DNA of 40,068 nucleotides from Phycisphaerae bacterium. Its GTDB lineage: Bacteria > Planctomycetota > Phycisphaerae > UBA1845. Positions 8,039 to 15,632 of the stretch are shown one piece after another. The notes below the pieces were generated by a model, which was not told where the DNA came from, made no database searches, and was given only the letters and a program-made list of their open reading frames with translations. The DNA is taken from NCBI GenBank assembly GCA_028289375.1, contig JANQQK010000064.1, positions 1 through 40,068 on the forward strand, written 5' to 3'. The position numbers and the translations under genes were made by a program. Numbering within the stretch: position 1 is the stretch's first letter; every line of letters begins with the position of its first letter.

Positions 8039-9340
8039 CTACGCTGTTTGGCTTTGCGTGTGCACGTCTGCCACTGCCCTCCTGAATCTGCCGACGATCG
8101 ATACAAGTCTGGCGCCGGTCATCAGCGCTGTCAGCGTGAACAAAGCACCCGCGAAGAACACGTACGTCCAAAGGCTGGCGAGGTTGAACGTCACCAGAAT
8201 CGGCGGAGCGATCTGCGTGATCCACGCAACGATCACGCTGAGGGCGAACCATCGGGAAACTCTGATCCCCGACGCTGCGGTCTCCGGATCTGGGCGGCAC
8301 AGGCCAAGTGTTGCCAGATACTCGGCGAATGTGAGAACGGCGACGCACGCAGTTGCGGCTGACAACGTTTGGAGAATTCCGAGGATCATCGAATGCGTTC
8401 GCCAGTCCGTGTCCAGTGACGGAGCAATCAGCGTTATCGCGAATTGGGCGACGGCGATCATGGCGAATATGGCGGCAGATGATTTTGACTTCGTGCCCAG
8501 CGATGGATCGTCCACCGCGTTGTCCGACGATCCATCAGTGTTTGTCACCTGCGACACGCCCCTCGCCGCGATGATCACTCCCGTCACGAAGGCGGCGTTC
8601 ACGACCGTGCGAAGCCACCAGCCGATGCCGATGGGTGACCATTGAAGCCAGGTCAGCAGAGTCAGAACGAATCCGATTGCACATGCTACGGCGATCAATC
8701 GTCCCGAATTGTGGAGAAGTTCCAGTCCGCGTTTTATTGCTTCACGCCTGGCGTCTGTTGCGCGTGGGGAGTTGTCACGTTTGATGGAATCTGCCACGCT
8801 TCTTGAGCAGGTTGGACACTCGCCGTCGACGTCGACACCGCCTAGTTTCTGTCCACACCCAACGCATGTGATAGCGCCAGTGATGCGCATCCCGATATCA
8901 GCGTTGGCCGGTTCGAACTCCGGAGTTGTGTGGTGATCCGCGGATGGCGACTTAAAGAGGCTTCCCAGCAGCCAAATTGCGCCCTTGCACATCATCACCA
9001 GCCCGCCAAGCTCCAGCAGCGCCGCCGTCAGCAGCACGACAGAGCCAGCCGTCGTCGGACTTGGAATGAACAGCAATCCGCCGCCATCCATCAGCGGATA
9101 CTGCGAGATGACCAGCCAGCATCCGGAGAACGAGCAGAAAACCAACGCCATTCCGAGGATCAGTAGTCGCGCTCCGATCAGGACGCGTGTTTTTCTTGGT
9201 CGCTTGTGTATTGGGGGTTGAGATAGAACAGTTGATGCGTCTGCCCCACATTCGGGGCAGCGATGATCGGTCGATAGGCCTTTGAGGTTATATCCGCAGA
9301 ACTCGCAGGCGATGGGCCGCGAAATAAACTCGGGGCTCAT
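8039..9340 (-). CDS. Double-unit zinc-ribbon membrane protein
   Basis: 433 residues built from two units of the same family. Unit 1 has a zinc ribbon at about 13-33 (CEFCGYNLKGL...CPECG) followed by about three membrane helices to residue 130. Unit 2 begins with a second ribbon at about 158-180 (CVGCGQKLGGV...CPTC). After the charged stretch REAIKRGLELL it has six or seven more helices to the C-terminus. The second unit looks full-length and the first looks shortened, so this is probably a fusion or internal duplication. It is the most distal gene of a five-member minus-strand array. The ribbons are presumably cytoplasmic. The function is unknown. The start is ATG at 9340, just ahead of MSPEFISRPIAC, which matches the paralogues' short leaders. 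Confidence 0.82.
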   Translation of the reverse strand: MSPEFISRPIACEFCGYNLKGLSTDHRCPECGADASTVLSQPPIHKRPRKTRVLIGARLLILGMALVFCSFSGCWLVISQYPLMDGGGLLFIPSPTTAGSVVLLTAALLELGGLVMMCKGAIWLLGSLFKSPSADHHTTPEFEPANADIGMRITGAITCVGCGQKLGGVDVDGECPTCSRSVADSIKRDNSPRATDARREAIKRGLELLHNSGRLIAVACAIGFVLTLLTWLQWSPIGIGWWLRTVVNAAFVTGVIIAARGVSQVTNTDGSSDNAVDDPSLGTKSKSSAAIFAMIAVAQFAITLIAPSLDTDWRTHSMILGILQTLSAATACVAVLTFAEYLATLGLCRPDPETAASGIRVSRWFALSVIVAWITQIAPPILVTFNLASLWTYVFFAGALFTLTALMTGARLVSIVGRFRRAVADVHTQSQTA

Positions 9341-9426
9341 GATTGTTGATTCCGTTTCCTCGGTTCACACGCCATTTTCGCACCATGTGATATTGTGTAT
9401 GCCGGTCGAGGATCGGTCCAGTTGGT

Positions 9427-10326
9427 TCAATCCGAACGCGCGCGCAAGTCTCGAACAAGATCTTTGCCGCGATAGCGGCGTCCGTCTTCGGCGCACTCTA
9501 CGATCGCTTCGCGGTAGCTTCCGATCATACTCATCAGTTTGATTCCCATGACGAATGCGATCAGAACGCTGATGCCGCCGATCAGGGGCACGAGACGTTT
9601 GAGCACGTCGAGTTGCTGGATGCCGCCGGGTGGGTTGGACTCTGCCGCCAGAGCAGCCACCACGGCAAACACGACGAACGTCCGAGCCGTGTTCACGCCC
9701 GTCTGGGCGAGGTACGTGTTCGGGATGCGAACGGCGAGCGTCTTGAGATACTCGAACAACGTCAGGATCATGATCATGGCCACCGCGACGATCAGGATCG
9801 TGGTCGCGGTCAGGCAGGCGTTGCCGACGTTCGGCGAGATGCTCGACGTGGCCAGTAGCCGTTCGAACGCGATCTGGGCCATGATGGTGACCGGAAGCAG
9901 AACGGCCATTGTGCGGGTGACGCGTCTCATGGACGTTTCGCTCTCGCGCAGCGACATGCCGGGATCGGGTGCGGTGCTGCGGAAGATCCCGAGGATGGCG
10001 AGGATCGGTACAAGGATGGCCAAGCCTCTCAGGACATAGCCAAGCAACTTGAACCAGAAGTCCGCATTTTCCAGAAGGCTGGCGGCGAACAGCAGGATGA
10101 AGAACACCGCCGCAACGGCCACCGTGATCAGGCAGGATGCATACAGGTAGGTCAATCCACTGCGTACGTCGGCCAGCCACTTCGGATTGGCGTGTGCGAG
10201 GTTATCTCCGCGCACGGACTCTGCCACGGCCATGCCGCACTCGGGGCACTGGCCGCCGCGGTCTAGTCCGTGCAAGTTGTATCCGCAGCCGATGCAGATG
10301 ATGTCCTGATCGATGTTCGATGCCAA
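9427..10326 (-). CDS. Zinc-ribbon multi-pass membrane protein, paralogue 2
   Basis: About 299 residues. The ribbon CIGCGYNLHGLDRGGQCPEC lies within the first 35 residues. DVRSGLTYLYASCLI then leads into six membrane helices, and EYLKTLAVRIP follows the fourth. I chose the TTG at 10326 because AGGAG lies seven bases upstream (10334-10338). It also gives an 11-residue leader before the first cysteine, the same length as in the neighbouring paralogue. A longer arginine-rich extension to 10383 is open but lacks support. Same array and orientation as its neighbours; function unknown. Confidence 0.8.
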   Translation of the reverse strand: MASNIDQDIICIGCGYNLHGLDRGGQCPECGMAVAESVRGDNLAHANPKWLADVRSGLTYLYASCLITVAVAAVFFILLFAASLLENADFWFKLLGYVLRGLAILVPILAILGIFRSTAPDPGMSLRESETSMRRVTRTMAVLLPVTIMAQIAFERLLATSSISPNVGNACLTATTILIVAVAMIMILTLFEYLKTLAVRIPNTYLAQTGVNTARTFVVFAVVAALAAESNPPGGIQQLDVLKRLVPLIGGISVLIAFVMGIKLMSMIGSYREAIVECAEDGRRYRGKDLVRDLRARSD

Positions 10327-10333
10327 GCACGTA

Positions 10334-10338
10334 CTCCT
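10334..10338 (-). promoter_or_regulatory. Ribosome binding site (AGGAG) deciding a TTG start
   Basis: AGGAG on the minus strand, seven bases upstream of the TTG at 10326. It is the best-placed Shine-Dalgarno sequence for zinc-ribbon paralogue 2 and argues against the longer open frame that begins at 10383. Confidence 0.55.
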
Positions 10339-10397
10339 GGAGGTGGATCGTCGTTCTGGGCGAGTCTGCTTCGTCGTACGCAATCTGTCCGAGGGTA

Positions 10398-11213
10398 TTA
10401 TGCCTTGACTCCATTGTCGGGGCGAATAATGCCTCTGATCAGACTTCGCATGGTGACCACATGGGCGGCTATCCCCATCAGGCCTCCAATACTCACGAGC
10501 ATCAGAATTCCCAAGACCAATCCAAGATCGAGAAACATGCTCATGATGGTCCCGACAACAGCAATCACAAGGAGAATGCAGATGTGTCGGCCGGACGAAC
10601 TCAGGCGGTGTTCCTTGAGACTGCGAGCAACTGCACCCAGTGAAGAGATGGCCATCACCAGCGACGCGACGAGAGACAGGCTACCGCCGATCATGAGGAA
10701 GTTCTCGGTGTCGGCGCGAATCTGTGATATTGCGCCGAGCATGATCGCGGCAAGCATGCTGATGGTGCCAAGGATGCACGTGAATCGCCCGATCAGGTCG
10801 CGAGCCTCGTCGAACTGTGAATTGCGGACGTACCTGAGTCCTGCGACTTTGAAAATGCCGGGAACGAAAGTCAGGAGTGAAGCAATGGCGGGCAACTTCA
10901 GCAGTTGGAGCATCAGCTTTCCGGATTCGGTGGGGCGGTTGCTCATGAACGGTATGAGTCCGCCGAGTGACCCGCTCAAGACCAAGACGACAGTTCCAAA
11001 CAGCCAGATGAAAAAGAGGAGGAAAGAGCAGGCGATCAGCGATGAGCCCGTGTAGGCGGATCGAAGCATCCGCATTCTGGGGCTCGCAGCTGGATTGGGA
11101 GATTTCTGATGCGTCGTGGAGCCACACTCCGGACAAGCGTGGTCCCTGGGAAGCCCGCGGAGGCTGTATCCGCAGTCGCTGCACGCCTTGTCGTGATCTA
11201 CATGTGGCGACAT
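10398..11213 (-). CDS. Zinc-ribbon multi-pass membrane protein, paralogue 3
   Basis: 271 residues. The ribbon CSDCGYSLRGLPRDHACPEC is at about 11-30. A basic stretch (RMRMLRSAY) and six hydrophobic segments follow, then a last helix pair rich in glycine and methionine. ATG at 11213 is preferred because AGGA lies about five bases upstream and the leader MSPHVDHDKAC matches the paralogues in length. The frame stays open to 11282, which would overlap the upstream paralogue. It shares with the other members a charged turn after the fourth helix (RSLKEHRLS, compare EYLKTLAVRIP). Function unknown. Confidence 0.8.
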   Translation of the reverse strand: MSPHVDHDKACSDCGYSLRGLPRDHACPECGSTTHQKSPNPAASPRMRMLRSAYTGSSLIACSFLLFFIWLFGTVVLVLSGSLGGLIPFMSNRPTESGKLMLQLLKLPAIASLLTFVPGIFKVAGLRYVRNSQFDEARDLIGRFTCILGTISMLAAIMLGAISQIRADTENFLMIGGSLSLVASLVMAISSLGAVARSLKEHRLSSSGRHICILLVIAVVGTIMSMFLDLGLVLGILMLVSIGGLMGIAAHVVTMRSLIRGIIRPDNGVKA

Positions 11214-11274
11214 CTCGGTCCTATTGGTCACCACCCATCCCGTTCCCTGAGTACATGGTGGTACGTCCGCGTTG

Positions 11275-12060
11275 TCAAACAATTGAACGGATGATCGCGC
11301 GTCGAATCGATCTCATCAACGATGCGAACCGAATGGCAGCCCACAATACGAGGATAACAGCGATCAGTGCGCCGACGATGTACCCCATGCAGGGCAGAAC
11401 GAATACGCCGACGCCGGCTGTGGTCAACCAGATCAACCACGTGTCACATCGACGCATCAATTGCTTCTCAGGGATACGTTGCAGGATCTCTTGAAGCGAC
11501 TGAATGATCGCGACCAGAAATGCAAACAAGCATGCAGCCGCGATGAATACACCGAAAACGACAAGCAGCGCGCCGGCTCGCGGGGCGAGGCCACCGAGTA
11601 ATGCCAACGCGACACATATCAAAAAGACGGTCACCGCGAGTCTTGCAGCGCGCGTTGGCCAATAGCGGGCGGTCTGCTTCGCACCGAATTCGGGCAGAGT
11701 AGCGATGTAGCCGCCGATGATCAGCGGAATGACAGAGCCAATGAGGGGGAATGTCGCGGCCAGGTAAATCGTCGACGCTGGCAATCCAAGTATCAACTGC
11801 CTTGGATGGAGCAGGTTGGCAGTGTTGCTGGCGACCAGGACCACGATGGCTGCGAGGGCAGTGGCGAACAGAATCCCGGCGGCGTACATCCACGAGACGC
11901 CGCGCGAAACACGCGCCAGCCAGGTTCGGTCGGAATACAGCAGCCGATCGTCACCCAATGACTCTTGGATGGGGTGGTGGCACTCCGGGCAGTGGCCATC
12001 TGATGACAGCCCCCGCAGGTTGTAGCGGCAGCTGATGCACGGTGTGTCTTCGCCGATCAC
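11275..12060 (-). CDS. Zinc-ribbon multi-pass membrane protein, paralogue 4 (start uncertain, possible frameshift)
   Basis: 261 residues from a GTG at 12060. The ribbon CISCRYNLRGLSSDGHCPEC is at about 8-27. RVSRGVSWMYAAGIL then leads into six helices, with QSLQEILQRIP in the position of the family's charged turn. No clear ribosome binding site precedes the GTG. A better-looking start, ATG at 12089, is preceded by GAGAGG and overlaps the stop of the upstream gene as ATGA. It is in another frame and meets TGA after ten codons. One missing base in the A-run just after that ATG would join the two and give a leader of the expected kind. Confidence 0.72.
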   Translation of the reverse strand: MIGEDTPCISCRYNLRGLSSDGHCPECHHPIQESLGDDRLLYSDRTWLARVSRGVSWMYAAGILFATALAAIVVLVASNTANLLHPRQLILGLPASTIYLAATFPLIGSVIPLIIGGYIATLPEFGAKQTARYWPTRAARLAVTVFLICVALALLGGLAPRAGALLVVFGVFIAAACLFAFLVAIIQSLQEILQRIPEKQLMRRCDTWLIWLTTAGVGVFVLPCMGYIVGALIAVILVLWAAIRFASLMRSIRRAIIRSIV

Positions 12061-12085
12061 GAGATCGATTGGGAGGGTGGTTTGG

Positions 12086-12358
12086 TCATCTACCTCTCAC
12101 CAAATGCCCGACGAGATAAACGACGATCCCAATAAAGGCACTTGCGAACGAAACGATCGCGAAAATCCGGCGGCCGTGCTTTGACATGCACTGATTGGCC
12201 GAAAGACTATGCCTTCTTCGCACGATGGATTTGATAACCTCGATACCGCATTCGGGGCAGCGGCCGTATGTACTGAGCCCACGAAAGCTGTATCCGCAAT
12301 CTACACAGACTTCGTCGTATTTAATGATGCTCGGATCGCTGCGCGCCAGATCTTTCAT
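12086..12358 (-). CDS. Mini zinc-ribbon membrane protein, paralogue 5
   Basis: 90 residues. The ribbon CVDCGYSFRGLSTYGRCPEC is at about 18-37, followed by a basic linker and a single membrane helix (about 66-86) before the stop. It is the shortest member of the array and lacks the four to six helices of its paralogues. It is either a truncated copy or a genuinely small single-pass form. The start overlaps the stop of the upstream exported-protein gene by four bases (ATGA), so translation of the two is likely coupled. Its own stop overlaps an ATG for a short frame leading to paralogue 4. Confidence 0.75.
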   Translation of the reverse strand: MKDLARSDPSIIKYDEVCVDCGYSFRGLSTYGRCPECGIEVIKSIVRRRHSLSANQCMSKHGRRIFAIVSFASAFIGIVVYLVGHLVRGR

Positions 12359-12951
12359 TGTTCAGGATTTGTCTCTCGTTGCTCGATTTTGTTTGCCTTG
12401 GCGTCTTTATTCTTTTGAGTGGGCAGCTTGCTGATCTGCCCCGACATGACGCCGCCATAGCCTGCTCCGAACCATGTGCCTGCGTAGAAGTCGCCGTCGA
12501 TCATGACGCGGGCGGCGTAGGTGCCGAGTCCGGGGAGGTTCATCTTGTCGAGGGTGATGATCGGGGTTTCCTCGGCCCACACAACGCGCACTGGGACCGG
12601 CAGCGTCACGTCCTTGTCGGCGTATTCAACACGAGCGTGGATCAGCCAATAGTCGTTCGCCAGCTTGGTGGCTTTGCTGATGGTGTATTGGTCGGTTCGG
12701 GCTTCGCCGAGTTTGTCAGCGGTGGTGTTGCCGTCGGTTCGGGTCATCTGCCACCCGCCGCTGAGTACGGCGTTGATCAGTTTCTCACGAAACGCATTCT
12801 CCAATGCGGCTTTGTCGGGCTTCTTCGCCTCGGGCGGTGTTTCCGACTTCGCGGGCGGCAGTTCAGGTTTGGTGGTTTCCGCCTGCTGGCCAATGGCGAA
12901 GACGGGTGAAAACACAAACAGCATGATGTACGCAAAGTGACGAATCGACAT
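12355..12951 (-). CDS. Exported hypothetical protein
   Basis: 198 residues. A signal peptide at about 1-21 (MSIRHFAYIMLFVFSPVFAIG) is followed by a proline/lysine/glutamate-rich linker (to about 50). A compact beta-rich domain comes next, with GGWQMTR, ERYTI-like and PVRVVWAEETPII strands, then a glycine-rich GTWFGAGYGGVMSG segment and a lysine-rich tail. No known family is recognised; the pattern looks like a conserved planctomycete exported protein. The frame is open far upstream, but that part is antisense-like shadow over the recombinase gene. AGGAG seven bases before the ATG at 12951 fixes the start. It appears to head the zinc-ribbon array, sharing a 4-base overlap with the mini paralogue. 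Confidence 0.72.
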   Translation of the reverse strand: MSIRHFAYIMLFVFSPVFAIGQQAETTKPELPPAKSETPPEAKKPDKAALENAFREKLINAVLSGGWQMTRTDGNTTADKLGEARTDQYTISKATKLANDYWLIHARVEYADKDVTLPVPVRVVWAEETPIITLDKMNLPGLGTYAARVMIDGDFYAGTWFGAGYGGVMSGQISKLPTQKNKDAKANKIEQRETNPEQ

Positions 12952-13030
12952 GGCGGTTCTCCTGTTGCCCAATCCTATCTGGCAGTGGATACCCGTTCTG
13001 TCGGAAAATGCAAAATGTGGGGTCGGTGCG

Positions 13031-13966
13031 TTACTGCCGTGGATGAAAGCGGCGATGCACGTCCTTGAGCTTCTTGGGATCGACGTGCAGGTAGACCTGC
13101 GTCGTCGATGGGCTGGAGTGGCCCAGGAGTTCCTGAACGATGCGCAGGTCGGCACCGCCGTCGAGCATGTGCGTGGCAAAGCAGTGGCGGATGGTATGCG
13201 TTGAAAAGTCGGTTTCGATGCCTGCTGACTTGGCGTACTTCTTGACCAGTCGCCAGACGTTCGTGCGATCCAGCGGTCGACCCGTTCGCGAAAGGAAGAC
13301 AGCCGATCCTGATTCCTCATTGGAGAGGGCGGGGCGAAGTCGCGTGAGATAGTCGGACAACGCCTTGATGGCTTCCCGACCGATCGGCACGATGCGCTCC
13401 TTGCTGCCTTTGCCGATGCAACGCAGGTACCCGACGCGGAGGTTCAAACGATCGAGCGACGCACCGGTCACTTCCGACGCCCGCATGCCGGTGGCGTAGA
13501 GCGTTTCGAGCAGGGCTTTGTCACGCAGGAAGTACTCATCGGCTGGGTCGGGCGCTTTCAGAAGCGCGTCCATTTGCGCCACCGACGCTGACTTGGGCAG
13601 CAGACGTGCGCGCTTGGGCAACTCGATCAACGCAGCCAGATCGCGACGCAGCATCCCGCCTGAATGCTGGAATCGCAGGAACATCTTGATGGCTGCCAAA
13701 TGCCGCGCGATCGACGACGTGGACAAGCCGCGGTCGTGCAGGTTCATCAGGTGCTGCTGAATATCGTCGATGTCCAGATCGATGCGCCATCCGTCGTCGA
13801 TTGCGACATCGTCCCAGAACGCACACAGATCGGTCGAGTAGGCAGAGACCGTCGCCCCAGCCAAGCCGCACTCGACGAACAGATAGTCGAGGAACCGCTT
13901 AACGGGTTTGGCGGGAACCGGCTTTGGAGCGCCCGCGGTTCGGGCGTTTGGGGTGATCAGTGCCAT
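13031..13966 (-). CDS. Tyrosine recombinase XerC/XerD family
   Basis: Site-specific recombinase of 311 residues, normal for Xer proteins. The N-terminal SAM-like DNA-binding domain is at about 20-115 and the catalytic domain at about 125-305. Active-site residues are all visible: R162 (TGMRASEV), K186 (GKGSKE), H257 and R260 (HTIRH), H283 (LGH) and the nucleophile Y292 (TQVYLH). The expected role is resolving chromosome dimers at dif during division, in the cytoplasm at the septum. The lack of phage or transposon neighbours supports a housekeeping Xer rather than an integrase. XerC and XerD cannot be told apart by eye. The start is ATG at 13966. Confidence 0.93.
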   Translation of the reverse strand: MALITPNARTAGAPKPVPAKPVKRFLDYLFVECGLAGATVSAYSTDLCAFWDDVAIDDGWRIDLDIDDIQQHLMNLHDRGLSTSSIARHLAAIKMFLRFQHSGGMLRRDLAALIELPKRARLLPKSASVAQMDALLKAPDPADEYFLRDKALLETLYATGMRASEVTGASLDRLNLRVGYLRCIGKGSKERIVPIGREAIKALSDYLTRLRPALSNEESGSAVFLSRTGRPLDRTNVWRLVKKYAKSAGIETDFSTHTIRHCFATHMLDGGADLRIVQELLGHSSPSTTQVYLHVDPKKLKDVHRRFHPRQ

Positions 13967-14055
13967 TGTTTGTCACCAGTGGAGTGACCGGATCAACCAA
14001 GAGCGTCTTGGCGTTGTGCTCCACTGTAGTGAAATCGAAAGGTGGGTCAATACGA

Positions 14056-15237
14056 TTATGGCGTTGCGTTTTTTGTATCGGACGCTTTGCGTTTGGTCGC
14101 GAACGCGGCATGGATGCGACGCAGCAACTTATCGGGCGTTGGCAGTTGCGTTGCATTCAGGAACACACCGGGCGCAGCCTTTTGTTTCATAAGATAATGC
14201 GTCACAAGCCAGAGATGTTCGCTACGCATCGCGACCGATATATCGGACGTTGGTGATTGCCGGCCTGCGCGTTGCAGCCACTCTTCAACATGATCATCGA
14301 TATCCTTGATGCGGACCTGATCACCGCGCACGAACTCGCCACGGTCCACGAAGAAAGGCTGCAACCAGTTCCGCGTTCTGCCACGCTGAAGAATCAGATA
14401 GCGCATGCCTTCGTACGTCGTTCCGTATCGGCCGGGGACCCAGACAAGTTTCTCAGCGCGCTCGACACGTTCGCGACAGCGCGCTGCCAAACTGTAGTCG
14501 CGAGCGGCTGCAGCGCGGGTCATCTCGTCGTTGAACGCATCCAGCATCGGTTGCGTTTGGCCTGTGGCGAATCGTGCCGACGCAGCCATCATCTCGCGAT
14601 ACCGATCCAGTGAGATCGATCCGTCACATGGAGCGGGGCATCGTCCCATTTCAAAGTACACACATGGTTCGCCTTTTGGCACCTTCTCGAGGATGTCGTA
14701 ATCGCGACACAGCTCAAACAGATGCTCCAACTCAGCCACAAAGTCGTGCGCCCGCGATCGCTTGTCGAAGGGGCCGACGTTGAGAAGGTTGGGTTCGACG
14801 ATCGACGTGACGCGCCAGCGTGGCAAGTGCTCCCGTAGATTGAGTGTTGCCCACCATGCGGCGCCAAACCGAATCAGCTTGCGGTAGTCCGTCGGGTGCA
14901 GTTGCCGTGCGATTTCGAGGTAGACGAGGTCGGCTTCAAACGTGGAGTAGGCCGGCGTCCACCAGACTTTGCCGACAATCGCGTCGAGCTTGGCCCGTGG
15001 GCCTGGGGATTCCTCAGGTGCCGTGAGCCGATGTTTGATCGACTGTCGGATGTTCTGGGCAGAGAGTGTGATGATGGGTTCATCGGTCGCCGTGGCCAGC
15101 GTGTACACGCCACCGTGGCTGGGTAGCGTCTTGAAATCGAACTCTTCAACACTCTCCGGCAGAGCGAGGGATTCGGGGTGCACGTCACATAGCCGCGGTG
15201 GTGTCTGACGGTGGGATGGCGGCGTCCGCTCGGTCAC
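14056..15237 (-). CDS. UvrC-like protein without the RNase H-type nuclease half
   Basis: 393 residues related to the N-terminal half of excinuclease UvrC. Residues 41-110 match the GIY-YIG region: GVYTL at 43-47 and an R-rich helix ending FEADLVYLE. The second signature (YVGK) is replaced by ITLS, so nuclease chemistry is doubtful. Cysteines C177, C192, C200 and C204, in C-x14-C-x7-C-x3-C with GRCPAPCDGSIS, match the UvrC iron-sulfur cluster ligands. A UVR motif (about 231-265) follows. The C-terminal RNase H-type endonuclease and helix-hairpin-helix of true UvrC (about 600 residues) are absent. The remaining tail has a helical W-rich segment. The start is GTG with no clear ribosome binding site. 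It might act as an accessory incision, sensing or regulatory factor. Confidence 0.8.
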   Translation of the reverse strand: MTERTPPSHRQTPPRLCDVHPESLALPESVEEFDFKTLPSHGGVYTLATATDEPIITLSAQNIRQSIKHRLTAPEESPGPRAKLDAIVGKVWWTPAYSTFEADLVYLEIARQLHPTDYRKLIRFGAAWWATLNLREHLPRWRVTSIVEPNLLNVGPFDKRSRAHDFVAELEHLFELCRDYDILEKVPKGEPCVYFEMGRCPAPCDGSISLDRYREMMAASARFATGQTQPMLDAFNDEMTRAAAARDYSLAARCRERVERAEKLVWVPGRYGTTYEGMRYLILQRGRTRNWLQPFFVDRGEFVRGDQVRIKDIDDHVEEWLQRAGRQSPTSDISVAMRSEHLWLVTHYLMKQKAAPGVFLNATQLPTPDKLLRRIHAAFATKRKASDTKNATP

Positions 15238-15426
15238 GATGTACGGAGTCTACGTCGACGCGGGTGGGTGAACAACGAGTGCATCCGCCTTCCCGATGCA
15301 CAGGTTGCGTGGCGTTGACCCAGAGCGTAGAATTCTCGCTCGCGTGAACGGCGGACGAGAGTCTGCTCCCTGCGAAACGATGGCTGGACTCGCCTGCGTG
15401 GCGACAAGTCGGGTCAACAATCTGTC

Positions 15427-15500
<74 letters not shown>

Positions 15501-15632
15501 TTCTAAACCCCTTATTGACAATCGCTTCCGGTCGTTTCCGGAGTCCTGCCCCCAAGTTGCGATGCTTCAGCGACCAAGTTGACGCAACCGCATGGCCCAT
15601 CTGCATGCGTCGGACCATTGGCGTTCGTCGTA

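Noticed and set aside
12952..13320. Upstream extension of the exported-protein gene to 13320
   Set aside because: The extension is antisense-like, arginine/serine-rich shadow within the recombinase gene. The ATG at 12951 has AGGAG and a signal peptide.
13031..13966. Tyrosine recombinase beside a tRNA gene as a sign of an integrated element
   Set aside because: The protein is Xer-length with Xer-like motifs, lies over 1.4 kb from the tRNA, and there are no att repeats, phage or plasmid genes.
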